64,000 nt of DNA from contig JAJDVG010000006.1 of assembly GCA_022826245.1 (NCBI GenBank), positions 5,001 to 69,000 on the forward strand, given 5' to 3'. This stretch comes from Gammaproteobacteria bacterium (lineage in GTDB: Bacteria; Pseudomonadota; Gammaproteobacteria; Steroidobacterales; Rariloculaceae). The translations under genes were made by a program, and so were the position numbers. Positions 46,243 through 54,094 of this stretch are shown here, piece after piece. Below the pieces are notes generated by a model, which ran no database searches, was not told the origin of the DNA, and was given only the letters and a program-made list of their open reading frames with translations. Every line of letters starts with the position of its first letter. Position 1 is the stretch's first letter.

Positions 46243-46291
46243 CGAGATTCTCCGCCACGGTCTGCTCGGCCGGGTACGCCGGGCAACGGTA

Positions 46292-46320
46292 TTCGATCCG
46301 TTTTCAAACATTGCTATAGT
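46292..46320 (+). promoter_or_regulatory. Candidate promoter for the ankyrin gene
   Basis: TTCGAT (46292-46297), 17-bp spacer, TATAGT (46315-46320). The -10 is good, the -35 poor. It lies 30 bases before the ATG at 46350, in the divergent region with the DUF1592 gene. Confidence 0.35.
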
Positions 46321-46349
46321 GCCTGAAACGGCACGCTGGGGCACGACGG

Positions 46350-47954
46350 ATGGAAGCAGGAACAAGCAATCCCGGTTTGATGCCCGTCCTGGCGGCGATC
46401 TCGTTGTCCTTGTTGCCGGCAGTAGCGGGGGCCGGTACGCCGCTGCACGACGCTGTTGCCGACAACGACGGTGCCACCGTGCGTGTCTTGCTCGACGAAG
46501 GCGCCGATGCCAACGCTCGCGATGCCGACGGCACGACGGCGCTGCACGTTGCCGCGCGGCTTGGTGCGACCGAGACTGCGGAACTGCTTATCGATGCAGG
46601 CGCCGGGATCGACGCGACGACGCGCTACGGCGTCACGCCGCTCGCGCTCGCCGCGGCGAGCGGCAGTCCGGAACTCGTGACGCATCTGCTTTCGGCCGGC
46701 GCGGATCCCGACGCGACGTCGCGAGAAGGGCAGACGGTGCTCATGAGCGCGGCATTGAACGGCACACCTGAGTCGATCGACACACTGCTCGAGCACGGCG
46801 CGGACGTGAACGCCGCGGAGCAGTTCCGGGGCCAGACGGCGCTCATGTGGGCGGCCGCGAGGGGCAATACGCAGGCCGTCGAGACGCTCGTCGCGGCCGG
46901 CGCGGAAATTCCGGCGCGCTCGACCGCCGGCTTCACGGCATTGCTGTTCGCCGTACGCGAAAACCGCATCGACACGGCACGTGCCCTGCTCGCGCTCGGC
47001 GCCGATGTCGAGGACAAGGCGCCCGACGGCACGAGCGCGCTCAACGTCGCCATGGTCAACGCCTATTACGACCTCGCGGCGCTGTTGCTCGACCACGGAG
47101 CGGATCCGAACGCGCCCGACCCGCGGGGGTCTGCGCTGCACACGCTCGCCTGGCTGCACAAGCCGGGGTCGACCTGGGACGCCGCGGCGCTCAGCAGCGA
47201 ACCGGAAACCGCGCCCCGGCCGCTGGGCCACCTGACCGCGCTCGACATCGGCCGCAAGCTTCTCGAACACGGCGCCCATCCCGATTTCCGCATCGACTTC
47301 GAAGAGCAGAGATTCACCAAGGGCCTCGGCACGACACGCAACCTGCCGGGCCTCATGCTCGGGCGCCACTATCTGAGCTACCGCGGCGCGACGCCCTTCT
47401 ACGTGGCCGCGCGCAACGGCGACTACCGGCTCATGCAACTTCTGGCCGAGTTCGGAGCCGATGCGACGATCCCGACGCTCGCGGGCGTCACCCCGCTCAT
47501 GGCCGCGGCCGGTCTCGATTACTACGAGGGAGAAACGCCCGGGCCCTTCGTCGGCGTGCCCGAGGCCGAGCGGCTCAGCGCCGTCAGGCTCGCGCACGAA
47601 CTGGGCAACGATATCGAGGCGCGCACCGACTTCGGCGACTACGAAATGATCGGCAGTGCCGCGTTCACCTTGCTGACGTATCCGGAGAACTTCGAAGAAC
47701 TCGTGCATCTCGGAGTCGGCGATTTCCGCTTCGACGGGATGCGCGCGATCCACGGCGCCGTGATCTCGAACCAGCCGTCGATCTTGCGTTACCTCATCGA
47801 CCAGGGCGCCGACGTCGACGCGACGAACGAGCTCGGCTGGACGCCGTACATGATGACGCAGGGGCTGTTTCTCGCCAACGCCAGGAAGGACTTTCCGATC
47901 GCCGCCGGGATGCTGATCGCGGCCGGGGCCGACACGACCGTCGAGAGGTATTGA
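46350..47954 (+). CDS. Exported ankyrin-repeat protein
   Basis: 534 residues: signal peptide (LMPVLAAISLSLLPAVAGAG), then about six clear ankyrin repeats in the first 250 residues (TPLHDAVADNDGATVRVLLDEGADANARDADGTTALHVAARLGATETAELLIDAGAGIDA...), a less regular middle, and two or three more at the C-terminus (GATPFYVAARNGDYRLMQLLAEFGADATI, AIHGAVISNQPSILRYLIDQGADVDATNELGWTP). Periplasmic or secreted protein-binding scaffold. In environmental gammaproteobacteria such genes commonly accompany DUF6152 and DUF1592 genes, as here. Partner unknown. Confidence 0.88.
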   Translation: MEAGTSNPGLMPVLAAISLSLLPAVAGAGTPLHDAVADNDGATVRVLLDEGADANARDADGTTALHVAARLGATETAELLIDAGAGIDATTRYGVTPLALAAASGSPELVTHLLSAGADPDATSREGQTVLMSAALNGTPESIDTLLEHGADVNAAEQFRGQTALMWAAARGNTQAVETLVAAGAEIPARSTAGFTALLFAVRENRIDTARALLALGADVEDKAPDGTSALNVAMVNAYYDLAALLLDHGADPNAPDPRGSALHTLAWLHKPGSTWDAAALSSEPETAPRPLGHLTALDIGRKLLEHGAHPDFRIDFEEQRFTKGLGTTRNLPGLMLGRHYLSYRGATPFYVAARNGDYRLMQLLAEFGADATIPTLAGVTPLMAAAGLDYYEGETPGPFVGVPEAERLSAVRLAHELGNDIEARTDFGDYEMIGSAAFTLLTYPENFEELVHLGVGDFRFDGMRAIHGAVISNQPSILRYLIDQGADVDATNELGWTPYMMTQGLFLANARKDFPIAAGMLIAAGADTTVERY

Positions 47955-48060
47955 GCCGGGTGTCGAAAGACCTGACTGCCCCCGGCGGCTGCGCGAGCAT
48001 TGAAGCCTCTCCCTGTCGCCCGTTCCATGACGGCGAAGCCGTCGAGGAGGAGTTGATCTC

Positions 48061-48468
48061 ATGAACAAGACGCGAATCGCGCTCGCCGCACTGGCGACGA
48101 TCGGAATGATCGGCGCGGCAGGTAGCACGCTTGCCCATCACTCCTTCGCTGCCATCTACGACACCGAGCAAAGCGTGACCCTGAGCGGCGTCGTCACGAA
48201 CGTCGAGTGGCTCAACCCGCACGCACATTTTTTCGTCGACGTCACGAACGACGACGGCAGCGTCGCGAACTGGGACTTCGAACTCGCGAGCCCGAACGGT
48301 CTCATGCGGCTCGGCTGGCGGCGCGATTCGCTCCGGCCCGGTGATGAGGTCACGGTCGTCGGGGTTCCGGCGCGCGACGGTTCCGCACGGGCGAACACGC
48401 GTTCCGTGACGATGGCCGACGGACGCAGCCTGTTTTCGGGCGACGGCCAGCAGGGAGGGCTCCAGTGA
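48061..48468 (+). CDS. Exported DUF6152 family protein
   Basis: 135 residues. Signal peptide (ALAALATIGMIGAAGSTLAHH) then HHSFAAIYDTEQSVTLSGVVTNVEWLNPHAHFFVDVTNDDGSVANWDFELASPNGLMRLGWRRDSLRPGDEVTVVGVPARDGSARANTRSVTMADG, a small beta-barrel domain of DUF6152. It corresponds to the N-terminal half of the protein encoded at 33196-34284. A strong GAGGAG precedes the ATG. Its stop overlaps the start of the next gene, so the two are made together. Function unknown. Confidence 0.85.
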   Translation: MNKTRIALAALATIGMIGAAGSTLAHHSFAAIYDTEQSVTLSGVVTNVEWLNPHAHFFVDVTNDDGSVANWDFELASPNGLMRLGWRRDSLRPGDEVTVVGVPARDGSARANTRSVTMADGRSLFSGDGQQGGLQ

Positions 48469-49262
48469 GTGCCTCGTCGGCCGGCCGGGGCCTCGCGGCG
48501 CTGGTCGTGGCGGGCGCCTTCCTCGTAGCGGCCGAGGCTCGCGCCCAGTGGTTCTACCATCCCGAACCCGACATTCCGCGCCTCGCGGACGGCTCGGTAG
48601 ACCTCGACGGCCCGGTGCCGATGCTCGCCAACGGCAGGCCGTCGCTCGCGGGTCTCTGGGAGCACGACAACCCGCTCAGGTACCTGTTCAACATCGCGTC
48701 CGATCTCGAAGGCGATGTGCCTTTTCAGCCCTGGGCACGCGAAGTCTACGAACAGCGTATGGCGCGGCGCGGCGCCGACGATCCGAACAACTTCTGCATG
48801 CCGAGCGGCACGGTCATGAAGCACGCCATACCGGCGCCGTTCAAGATCGTTCAGAATCCGGATCTGCTCGTGCTTCTCTACGAATCGCGCACGATCTACA
48901 GGCAGATCTTTACTGACGGGCGCCCGTTTCCCGAGGACCCGCAACCGGCCTGGTACGGCTATTCGGTCGGCCACTGGGAAGGCGACACGCTCGTCGTCGA
49001 ATCGATGGGCTACAACGACAGGTTCTGGCTCGATACCCAGGGGCGCCCGTCGACGGAGCAGCTTCGCGTCATGGAACGATTCACGCGGCCGAGCTTCGGC
49101 CGCCTCGAGGTGGAGATCACGGTCGACGACCCTGGCGCGTACACGGCGCCATGGACCGTCCATCAGACGATGCACTACCTGCCCGATACGGACCTGATCG
49201 AGCACATCTGTCAGGAAGCCAACAGGTTCCCTGAGCAGATTGGCCTGGAAACCGACGAATAG
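48465..49262 (+). CDS. Exported partner of DUF6152, function unknown
   Basis: 265 residues: signal peptide (GRGLAALVVAGAFLVAAEARAQ), then a domain with NGRPSLAGLWEHDNPLRYLFN, FCMPSGTVMKHAIPAPFKIVQNPDLLVLLYESRTIYRQIFTDGRPFPEDPQPAWYGYSVGHWEGDTLVVESMGYNDRFWLDTQGRPSTEQLRVMERF. GHWEGDTLVVE and the conserved Pro-rich and Trp segments match the C-terminal module of the fused protein at 33196. GTG 48465 overlaps the DUF6152 stop by four bases. No family activity known to me. Confidence 0.8.
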   Translation: MSASSAGRGLAALVVAGAFLVAAEARAQWFYHPEPDIPRLADGSVDLDGPVPMLANGRPSLAGLWEHDNPLRYLFNIASDLEGDVPFQPWAREVYEQRMARRGADDPNNFCMPSGTVMKHAIPAPFKIVQNPDLLVLLYESRTIYRQIFTDGRPFPEDPQPAWYGYSVGHWEGDTLVVESMGYNDRFWLDTQGRPSTEQLRVMERFTRPSFGRLEVEITVDDPGAYTAPWTVHQTMHYLPDTDLIEHICQEANRFPEQIGLETDE

Positions 49263-49398
49263 CCCTCCGGGCAGCCGCCCACGCCACGCCTGACCCGCCT
49301 CCGCGTTGAACCGCCCGGTCGCGCGCGATGCGCCGCGTGGTTATGATGCGGGCGGTATCCATCTGATCAGGTGCAAACCCTTGAAGAGGACAAAGGCC

Positions 49399-50115
49399 AT
49401 GACAACCACGACAAGATTCCTTGCAAGCCTCCTGCCCGCGGCGCTGATTTCCGTCGCGTTGCAGGCGCCCGCAGCGGCCGAGACGATCGCCATAATCGGG
49501 ACGGGTAACGTCGGCGGAGCGCTCGGTCCCGAATTTGCCGCGCAGGGACACACGATCATCTATGGTTCGAGAGAGCCCGGGCGGGACGATGTCGTCGCGC
49601 TCGTCGAACGTACGGGCGGCGGAGCATCCGCGACGACGCCGAGCGAGGCCGTCGCGGGCGCCGACATGGTCGTGCTCGCGGTGCCCGGCACCGCCGCGGA
49701 GGAGATCACGCGCGGCCTCGGCGACCTGTCGGGCAAGATCATCCTCGACCCGACGAACCGCATCGCCCGCGGCGGGGACTATCCCATGCATGGTGTCGAG
49801 GGCAAGGGTTCGAACGCAGCGCTGATCCAGGCCGCCGCACCCGGCTCGCGCGTCGTCAAGGCTTTCAACACGCTCAACTACCTCCAGATGGTGGACCCTG
49901 AGACCTCAGGCGGACCGCTGACGATCCCGCTGGCCGGTGACGACGCCGAGGCCAAGGCCTTCGTCGCGACCCTCGTTGAAGGCATGGGGCTGCACGCGAT
50001 GGATGTCGGTCCGCTCGACTACGCGTACGTGCTCGAGGGGATGCTGGTCATCTGGGCCAATGCGCGCGGTATGGGCACGCCATACAATTACTATCTCAGG
50101 CCGCAGCCGGAGTAA
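49399..50115 (+). CDS. Exported NADPH-dependent F420 reductase-like protein
   Basis: 238 residues. A Rossmann domain begins at IAIIGTGNVGGALGPEFAAQGHTIIYGSREP, with VVLAVPGTAAEEI, KIILDPTNRI and VVKAFNTLNYLQM, matching F420H2:NADP oxidoreductase-like proteins (related to the NADP-binding part of STEAP reductases). It is preceded by a clear signal peptide (RFLASLLPAALISVALQAPAAAE), which is unexpected because NADP(H) is scarce outside the cytoplasm. AAAGG precedes ATG 49399. It follows the DUF6152 pair. Cofactor and substrate are unknown. Confidence 0.78.
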   Translation: MTTTTRFLASLLPAALISVALQAPAAAETIAIIGTGNVGGALGPEFAAQGHTIIYGSREPGRDDVVALVERTGGGASATTPSEAVAGADMVVLAVPGTAAEEITRGLGDLSGKIILDPTNRIARGGDYPMHGVEGKGSNAALIQAAAPGSRVVKAFNTLNYLQMVDPETSGGPLTIPLAGDDAEAKAFVATLVEGMGLHAMDVGPLDYAYVLEGMLVIWANARGMGTPYNYYLRPQPE

Positions 50116-50202
50116 GGTCCGCGCAGGGCGCAGCCGCAGCAACCGCAACAGGGGCAGCACGGCAGCGGCGGCAGCATCGCACCTTGAGCCCTGCGCTGCC
50201 GC

Positions 50203-51087
50203 GTGACCGTTTCGATGCACTCGTCCACGCTCGCGAGGTTGCAGATCCTGCTCGGCGCGGCGCTCTTCTCGACGGGGGGCGTCGCGATCAAGCTGTCGTC
50301 GTTGAACGGCTGGCAGGTCGCGGGCTTTCGCGCGGCCGCCGCGGCGGTCTTCATGGCGCTGCTGCTGCCCGCCGCCCGGCGGAGCATCGGCTGGCGCAGC
50401 GCCCTCGTCGCCGTGCCCTGGGCCGCCACGCTCGTCCTCTATACGCTCGCGAACAAGGAGACGACGGCGGCCAACGCGATATTCCTCCAGGATACGGCGC
50501 CGTTCTACGTGCTGATCCTTGGACCCTGGCTACTGCGCGAGCGGATCGTGAGATCCGACCTCGCGTTTCTCGCCGCGCTCGTTGTCGGTGCGGCATTGAT
50601 GGCCGTATCGACTTCCGAGCCGCTCGCCACGGCGCCCCGGCCGGTCCTCGGCAATATGTACGGCCTCGCTTCGGGCCTGACCTGGGCGCTGGCGCTGACA
50701 GGGCTTCGCTGGATTGGCCGGCGCGCGGGCGACGGGAACGAGGATCCGTTGACTGTCATCGTGGCGGGCTGCGTGCTCGCTTTCGTCTTTTGCGCCCCGG
50801 TCGCGTTTCCGGTCGCCTCGATGCCTCTGCTCGACTGGGGCATCGTGCTTTATCTCGGTCTTTTCCAGATCGGTCTGGCCTACGTCTTCATCACGCGCGG
50901 GGTGCGGCGGATCCCCGCGTTCGAGTCGTCGCTGCTGATCCTGTTCGAACCCGCGTTGTCCGTGCTCTGGGCCTGGCTCGTGCTGGCCGAGATGCCGCCG
51001 GGCGCCGCGCTCATCGGCTGCGCGGTCATCCTCGCGGCGACCGCGACGCATACCGTTTACAAGGGTCGTTCGAGACCGAGACGCTGA
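50203..51087 (+). CDS. EamA/DMT superfamily transporter
   Basis: 294 residues with ten hydrophobic helices in two EamA repeats: LQILLGAALFSTGGVAIKLSSLNGWQVAGFRAAAAAVFMALLLP begins the first, GNMYGLASGLTWALALTGLRWI the second, ending VLWAWLVLAEMPPGAALIGCAVILAAT. Drug/metabolite exporter family; substrate unknown. The first codon could be GTG 50203 or ATG 50215; neither has a good ribosome site. The 3' end overlaps the convergent GFA gene by 31 bases. Confidence 0.87.
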   Translation: MTVSMHSSTLARLQILLGAALFSTGGVAIKLSSLNGWQVAGFRAAAAAVFMALLLPAARRSIGWRSALVAVPWAATLVLYTLANKETTAANAIFLQDTAPFYVLILGPWLLRERIVRSDLAFLAALVVGAALMAVSTSEPLATAPRPVLGNMYGLASGLTWALALTGLRWIGRRAGDGNEDPLTVIVAGCVLAFVFCAPVAFPVASMPLLDWGIVLYLGLFQIGLAYVFITRGVRRIPAFESSLLILFEPALSVLWAWLVLAEMPPGAALIGCAVILAATATHTVYKGRSRPRR

Positions 51088-51551
51088 TGCCAGGACGCGA
51101 TCGATTCCGACGGATAATGCTCGAAGAACCTGTCTTGCGGATCGGCACGCACGCCGACCCAGTTCGCGCGGGAGCCGAGCATGAGATGGGTCCGCTCCGG
51201 CGGTACCGGCAGCGGCGTGTCGACGGCCGATGCGAACGGATGGATGAGTTCGGGCCAGTCGGGCGCCCAACACCAGAGCATGCTGCCGCAGAGCGAGCAG
51301 AAGTGCCGTTCGCCGCTGCTCGTGCGCGTCTCCCCCGATTCGGCGTCCCGGACCTTCGCCCGGTAGATCGTGACGTGCTCGCGGCCCTCGACCTCGAGCG
51401 TGCCGGAGTCGCCGCTCAGGTTGATCGCGAAGCCGCCGGCGCCGGCGGTCTTTCGGCAAATCCCGCAGTAGCAGATGTTGTACGGATACGGGTGCGCGGA
51501 CTTGAGCCTGAACCGCACCTTCCCGCACTGACAGGAACCTTCAAGTAGCAT
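51057..51551 (-). CDS. GFA (glutathione-dependent formaldehyde-activating) domain protein
   Basis: 164 residues with the zinc-binding Mss4-like GFA fold: GSCQCGKVRF, ICYCGICRKTAGAGGFAI and HFCSLCGSMLW supply the cysteines. The domain is also called CENP-V/GFA. The prototype accelerates condensation of formaldehyde and glutathione, though many members have other roles. FghA at 10737 acts in that pathway, but the genes are 40 kb apart. ATG 51551 is nearest to the domain start; an ATG eleven codons upstream is possible. Confidence 0.87.
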   Translation of the reverse strand: MLLEGSCQCGKVRFRLKSAHPYPYNICYCGICRKTAGAGGFAINLSGDSGTLEVEGREHVTIYRAKVRDAESGETRTSSGERHFCSLCGSMLWCWAPDWPELIHPFASAVDTPLPVPPERTHLMLGSRANWVGVRADPQDRFFEHYPSESIASWHQRLGLERPL

Positions 51552-51865
51552 CGCCAGACCTCGACTGCCGCGAAGGGTCGCCATTGTAGCGCGCACGTCC
51601 CGTTCACCCTGCGCTTTCGAAAGGGAGTGTTCGGCTACCACCCGTTCGAGCGTCGTCGTTGCGGAGCGACCCAGGGATGGCGAAAACGACGCGACGCCGA
51701 TTCGAGTCGCGCCAGGACGGCGCGGCGAGATTCAGCGCGAACAGGTGGTACGCGAACGGGCCCCAACGCCGTTGTGACATCTCGGTGCGGCGCGCGTTTT
51801 GGACACTGGGCCGTAGCCGCTTTTCCGGTATCATCCCCGCCTCACCGCGTTCTGGAGACAAGCCG

Positions 51866-53017
51866 ATGGGCTTTTCGACACAGCAGATACACGCCGGCGT
51901 CGAGCCCGACCCCGTAACGGGGTCGATCCTCACGCCCGTCTACCAGACGACGACGTTCGTGCAGGACTCGGTCGATGAGTACCTGGCGAAGGGCTATTCG
52001 TACTCGCGCAGCGGCAACCCGACCGTGCAGGCGCTCGAGCAAAAGCTCGCCGTGCTCGAGAGCGGCGCCGCGTGCACCTGCTACGCGACCGGCATGGCGG
52101 CAATTCAGGCCGTCATTCAGGCCGTTCTGAGCGGCGGCGACCACGCGATCGTCTCCGACGTCGCCTATGGCGGCACCTATCGGCTCTGCACGACCGTGTA
52201 CCAGCGCTACGGCGTCGAGTTCTCGTTCGTCAACACGGCCGACCCCGACGAGGTACGAGCTGCGGTCAGGGACAACACGCGATTGATCCTGACCGAGACG
52301 CCGGCCAATCCGACGCTCAAGCTCACCGACATCGCCGCGGTTTCGGCGATCGCGAGCGAGCACGGTATACCGCATGCGGTCGACAACACGTTTCTGACGC
52401 CGTTCTACCAGCGACCGCTCGACCTCGGCGCCAATGTCTCGATTCACAGCACGACGAAGTATTTCGACGGCCACAATGCGACGGTTGGCGGCGCCGTGAT
52501 CACCGACAGCGACGAGCTCGACGAGAAGATCCGTTTCGTGCAGAACGCGGGCGGCGTCATCATGTCGCCCTGGGTCGCCTGGCTGACGCTGCAGGGGATC
52601 AAGACCCTGTCGATCCGGATGGAGAGACAGTCGGCCAACGCCCAGGCGATCGCGGAGTTTCTCGAAGCGCACCCGAAGGTCACGCGCGCGTTCTACCCTG
52701 GGCTCGAATCGTTCCCGCAGCACGAGCTCGCGGCCAGCCAGGCGAGCGGCTTCGGTGCGATGCTCTGGTTCGAGGTCGAAGGCGGCGTCGCCGCGGGCAA
52801 GGAGCTCATGGATTCGGTGCGGTTGTGCACACTGGCGGAGAACCTGGGTTCGGTCGAGACGCTGATCACCCATCCCGTGACGATGACCCATGCCGATGTG
52901 GAAGAGGCCGAGCGCCATCGGGTCGGCATCACGGACGGTCTCGTGAGGCTGTCCGTCGGGCTCGAAGATGTCGAGGACCTGATCGACGATCTGAGCGGCG
53001 CGTTGCAGCGCATCTGA
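51866..53017 (+). CDS. Cystathionine gamma-lyase/synthase family PLP enzyme
   Basis: 383 residues, fold-type I Cys/Met metabolism enzyme. QQIHAGVEPDPVTGSILTPVYQTTTFVQ, YSYSRSGNPTVQALEQKLAVLE, ATGMAAIQAVIQAVLSGGDH, VDNTFLTPFYQRPLDLGANVSIHSTTKYFDGHNATVGG (PLP lysine) and the C-terminal ENLGSVETLITHPVTMTHADV are all intact. Gamma-lyase, gamma-synthase and methionine gamma-lyase cannot be separated by eye, though SSVETLI-like C-terminus and active-site Tyr residues fit cystathionine gamma-lyase/synthase. TCTGGAGACA precedes the ATG. Confidence 0.9.
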   Translation: MGFSTQQIHAGVEPDPVTGSILTPVYQTTTFVQDSVDEYLAKGYSYSRSGNPTVQALEQKLAVLESGAACTCYATGMAAIQAVIQAVLSGGDHAIVSDVAYGGTYRLCTTVYQRYGVEFSFVNTADPDEVRAAVRDNTRLILTETPANPTLKLTDIAAVSAIASEHGIPHAVDNTFLTPFYQRPLDLGANVSIHSTTKYFDGHNATVGGAVITDSDELDEKIRFVQNAGGVIMSPWVAWLTLQGIKTLSIRMERQSANAQAIAEFLEAHPKVTRAFYPGLESFPQHELAASQASGFGAMLWFEVEGGVAAGKELMDSVRLCTLAENLGSVETLITHPVTMTHADVEEAERHRVGITDGLVRLSVGLEDVEDLIDDLSGALQRI

Positions 53018-53063
53018 TGCGGTTTCGAGGACCTGAACGATGTCCGCCACGTCGCGGTGTTGC

Positions 53064-53173
53064 GGGGAGTCGCACTACGGGCCGCTTGAAACACGCCGTG
53101 AATCCATCCCTGGAGGCTCCGCGCGCGCGTCCCTGCGCGCGAGGGTTTCAAGCGGCCCGTAGTACGCCTCCCC
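53064..53173. repeat. Long imperfect inverted repeat with an inner GC hairpin
   Basis: The 29-bp arms 53064-53092 and 53145-53173 are complementary with two mismatches; the inner 19 bp (ACTACGGGCCGCTTGAAAC and its complement) are perfect. The 52-bp centre contains CCATCCCTGGAGG and an alternating GC hairpin CGCGCG...CGCGCG. It lies between two genes of the same strand and has no T run. The size and structure resemble dispersed palindromic (REP/MITE-like) elements of gammaproteobacteria. There is no transposase here. Confidence 0.7.
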
Positions 53174-53278
53174 TTGGCTCATCGTTAGATTGGGCGAGGG
53201 TGCGTACGCCATCCGTCAACCTCCAGGCCGTTGACACTGCGCGTGGTCGCCGCAACCCGGTGCAGTCGGTGTAGAGGC

Positions 53279-54094
53279 GTGCGTTCCAAGGTCACCGACA
53301 TCCTGATCTACCCGATCAAGTCCTGCCGGGGCGTCTCGCTGCCGAGCGCGATCGTCGAACCGCGCGGTCTGGCTCGCGACCGCCGTTTCATGCTCGTCGA
53401 CGCCGGGGGGCGTTTCATCAGCCAGCGCGAGCAGCCGAGGATGGCGTTGATCGAAGTCAGCGAGACGGGGGACGGTTATCGCGTGGAAGCGCCGGGCCAG
53501 GATGCGCTCGAGCTGCCGCTCGACCTCGAAAGCGCGCGCGAATGCAGCGTGCGGGTTCACCGCGACGTGCTCGACGCGCAGCTCGCCGACGCCGGGATCA
53601 ACCGCTGGTTCACGCGGTTCATGGGCATGGATTGCGGGCTCGTCTACATGGCCGCCCATCATCATCGAGCCGTGCGCCACGAGAGCGCCGCGTTCGACGA
53701 CGAGGTCAGTTTCGCTGACGGCGCGCCGCTGCTGCTGATTTCCGAAGCTTCGCTCGATGAACTCAACGCCCGGCTCGACAAGCCCGTGTCGATGCGGCGC
53801 TTCCGGCCCAACCTGGTCGTGACGGCCGAGAGCCCTTTCGACGAGGACGGCTGGAGCCGCATTCGCGTCGGCGAAGCGCAGTTCGACGTGGCCTGGCAAT
53901 GTTCCCGATGTATCCTGACGACGGTTGACCCGGACACCGGCGTGCGCGATCGGAGCGGCGAACCGCTCAAGACGCTCAGGACCTTCCGGCGGGTCAACGG
54001 TCCCGTGATGTTCGGTCAGAACCTCATTCCGCGGAAACTCGGCGAGATCCGGGTCGGCGACGAGGTTGAAATCTTCCAAGAGCAAAGGGCATGA
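53279..54094 (+). CDS. MOSC domain protein
   Basis: 271 residues with an N-terminal MOSC beta-barrel (VTDILIYPIKSCRGVSLPSAIVEPRGLARDRRFMLVDAGGRFISQREQPRMALIEV) and C-terminal MOSC domain (MRRFRPNLVVTAESPFDEDGWSRIRVGEAQFDVAWQCSRCILTTVDPDTG). The Cys in QCSRC is in the position that ligates molybdenum in mARC/YcbX-like enzymes, so reduction of N-hydroxylated bases is a reasonable guess. GTG 53279 has GAGG four bases upstream. It overlaps the next gene as ATGA. Confidence 0.87.
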   Translation: MRSKVTDILIYPIKSCRGVSLPSAIVEPRGLARDRRFMLVDAGGRFISQREQPRMALIEVSETGDGYRVEAPGQDALELPLDLESARECSVRVHRDVLDAQLADAGINRWFTRFMGMDCGLVYMAAHHHRAVRHESAAFDDEVSFADGAPLLLISEASLDELNARLDKPVSMRRFRPNLVVTAESPFDEDGWSRIRVGEAQFDVAWQCSRCILTTVDPDTGVRDRSGEPLKTLRTFRRVNGPVMFGQNLIPRKLGEIRVGDEVEIFQEQRA

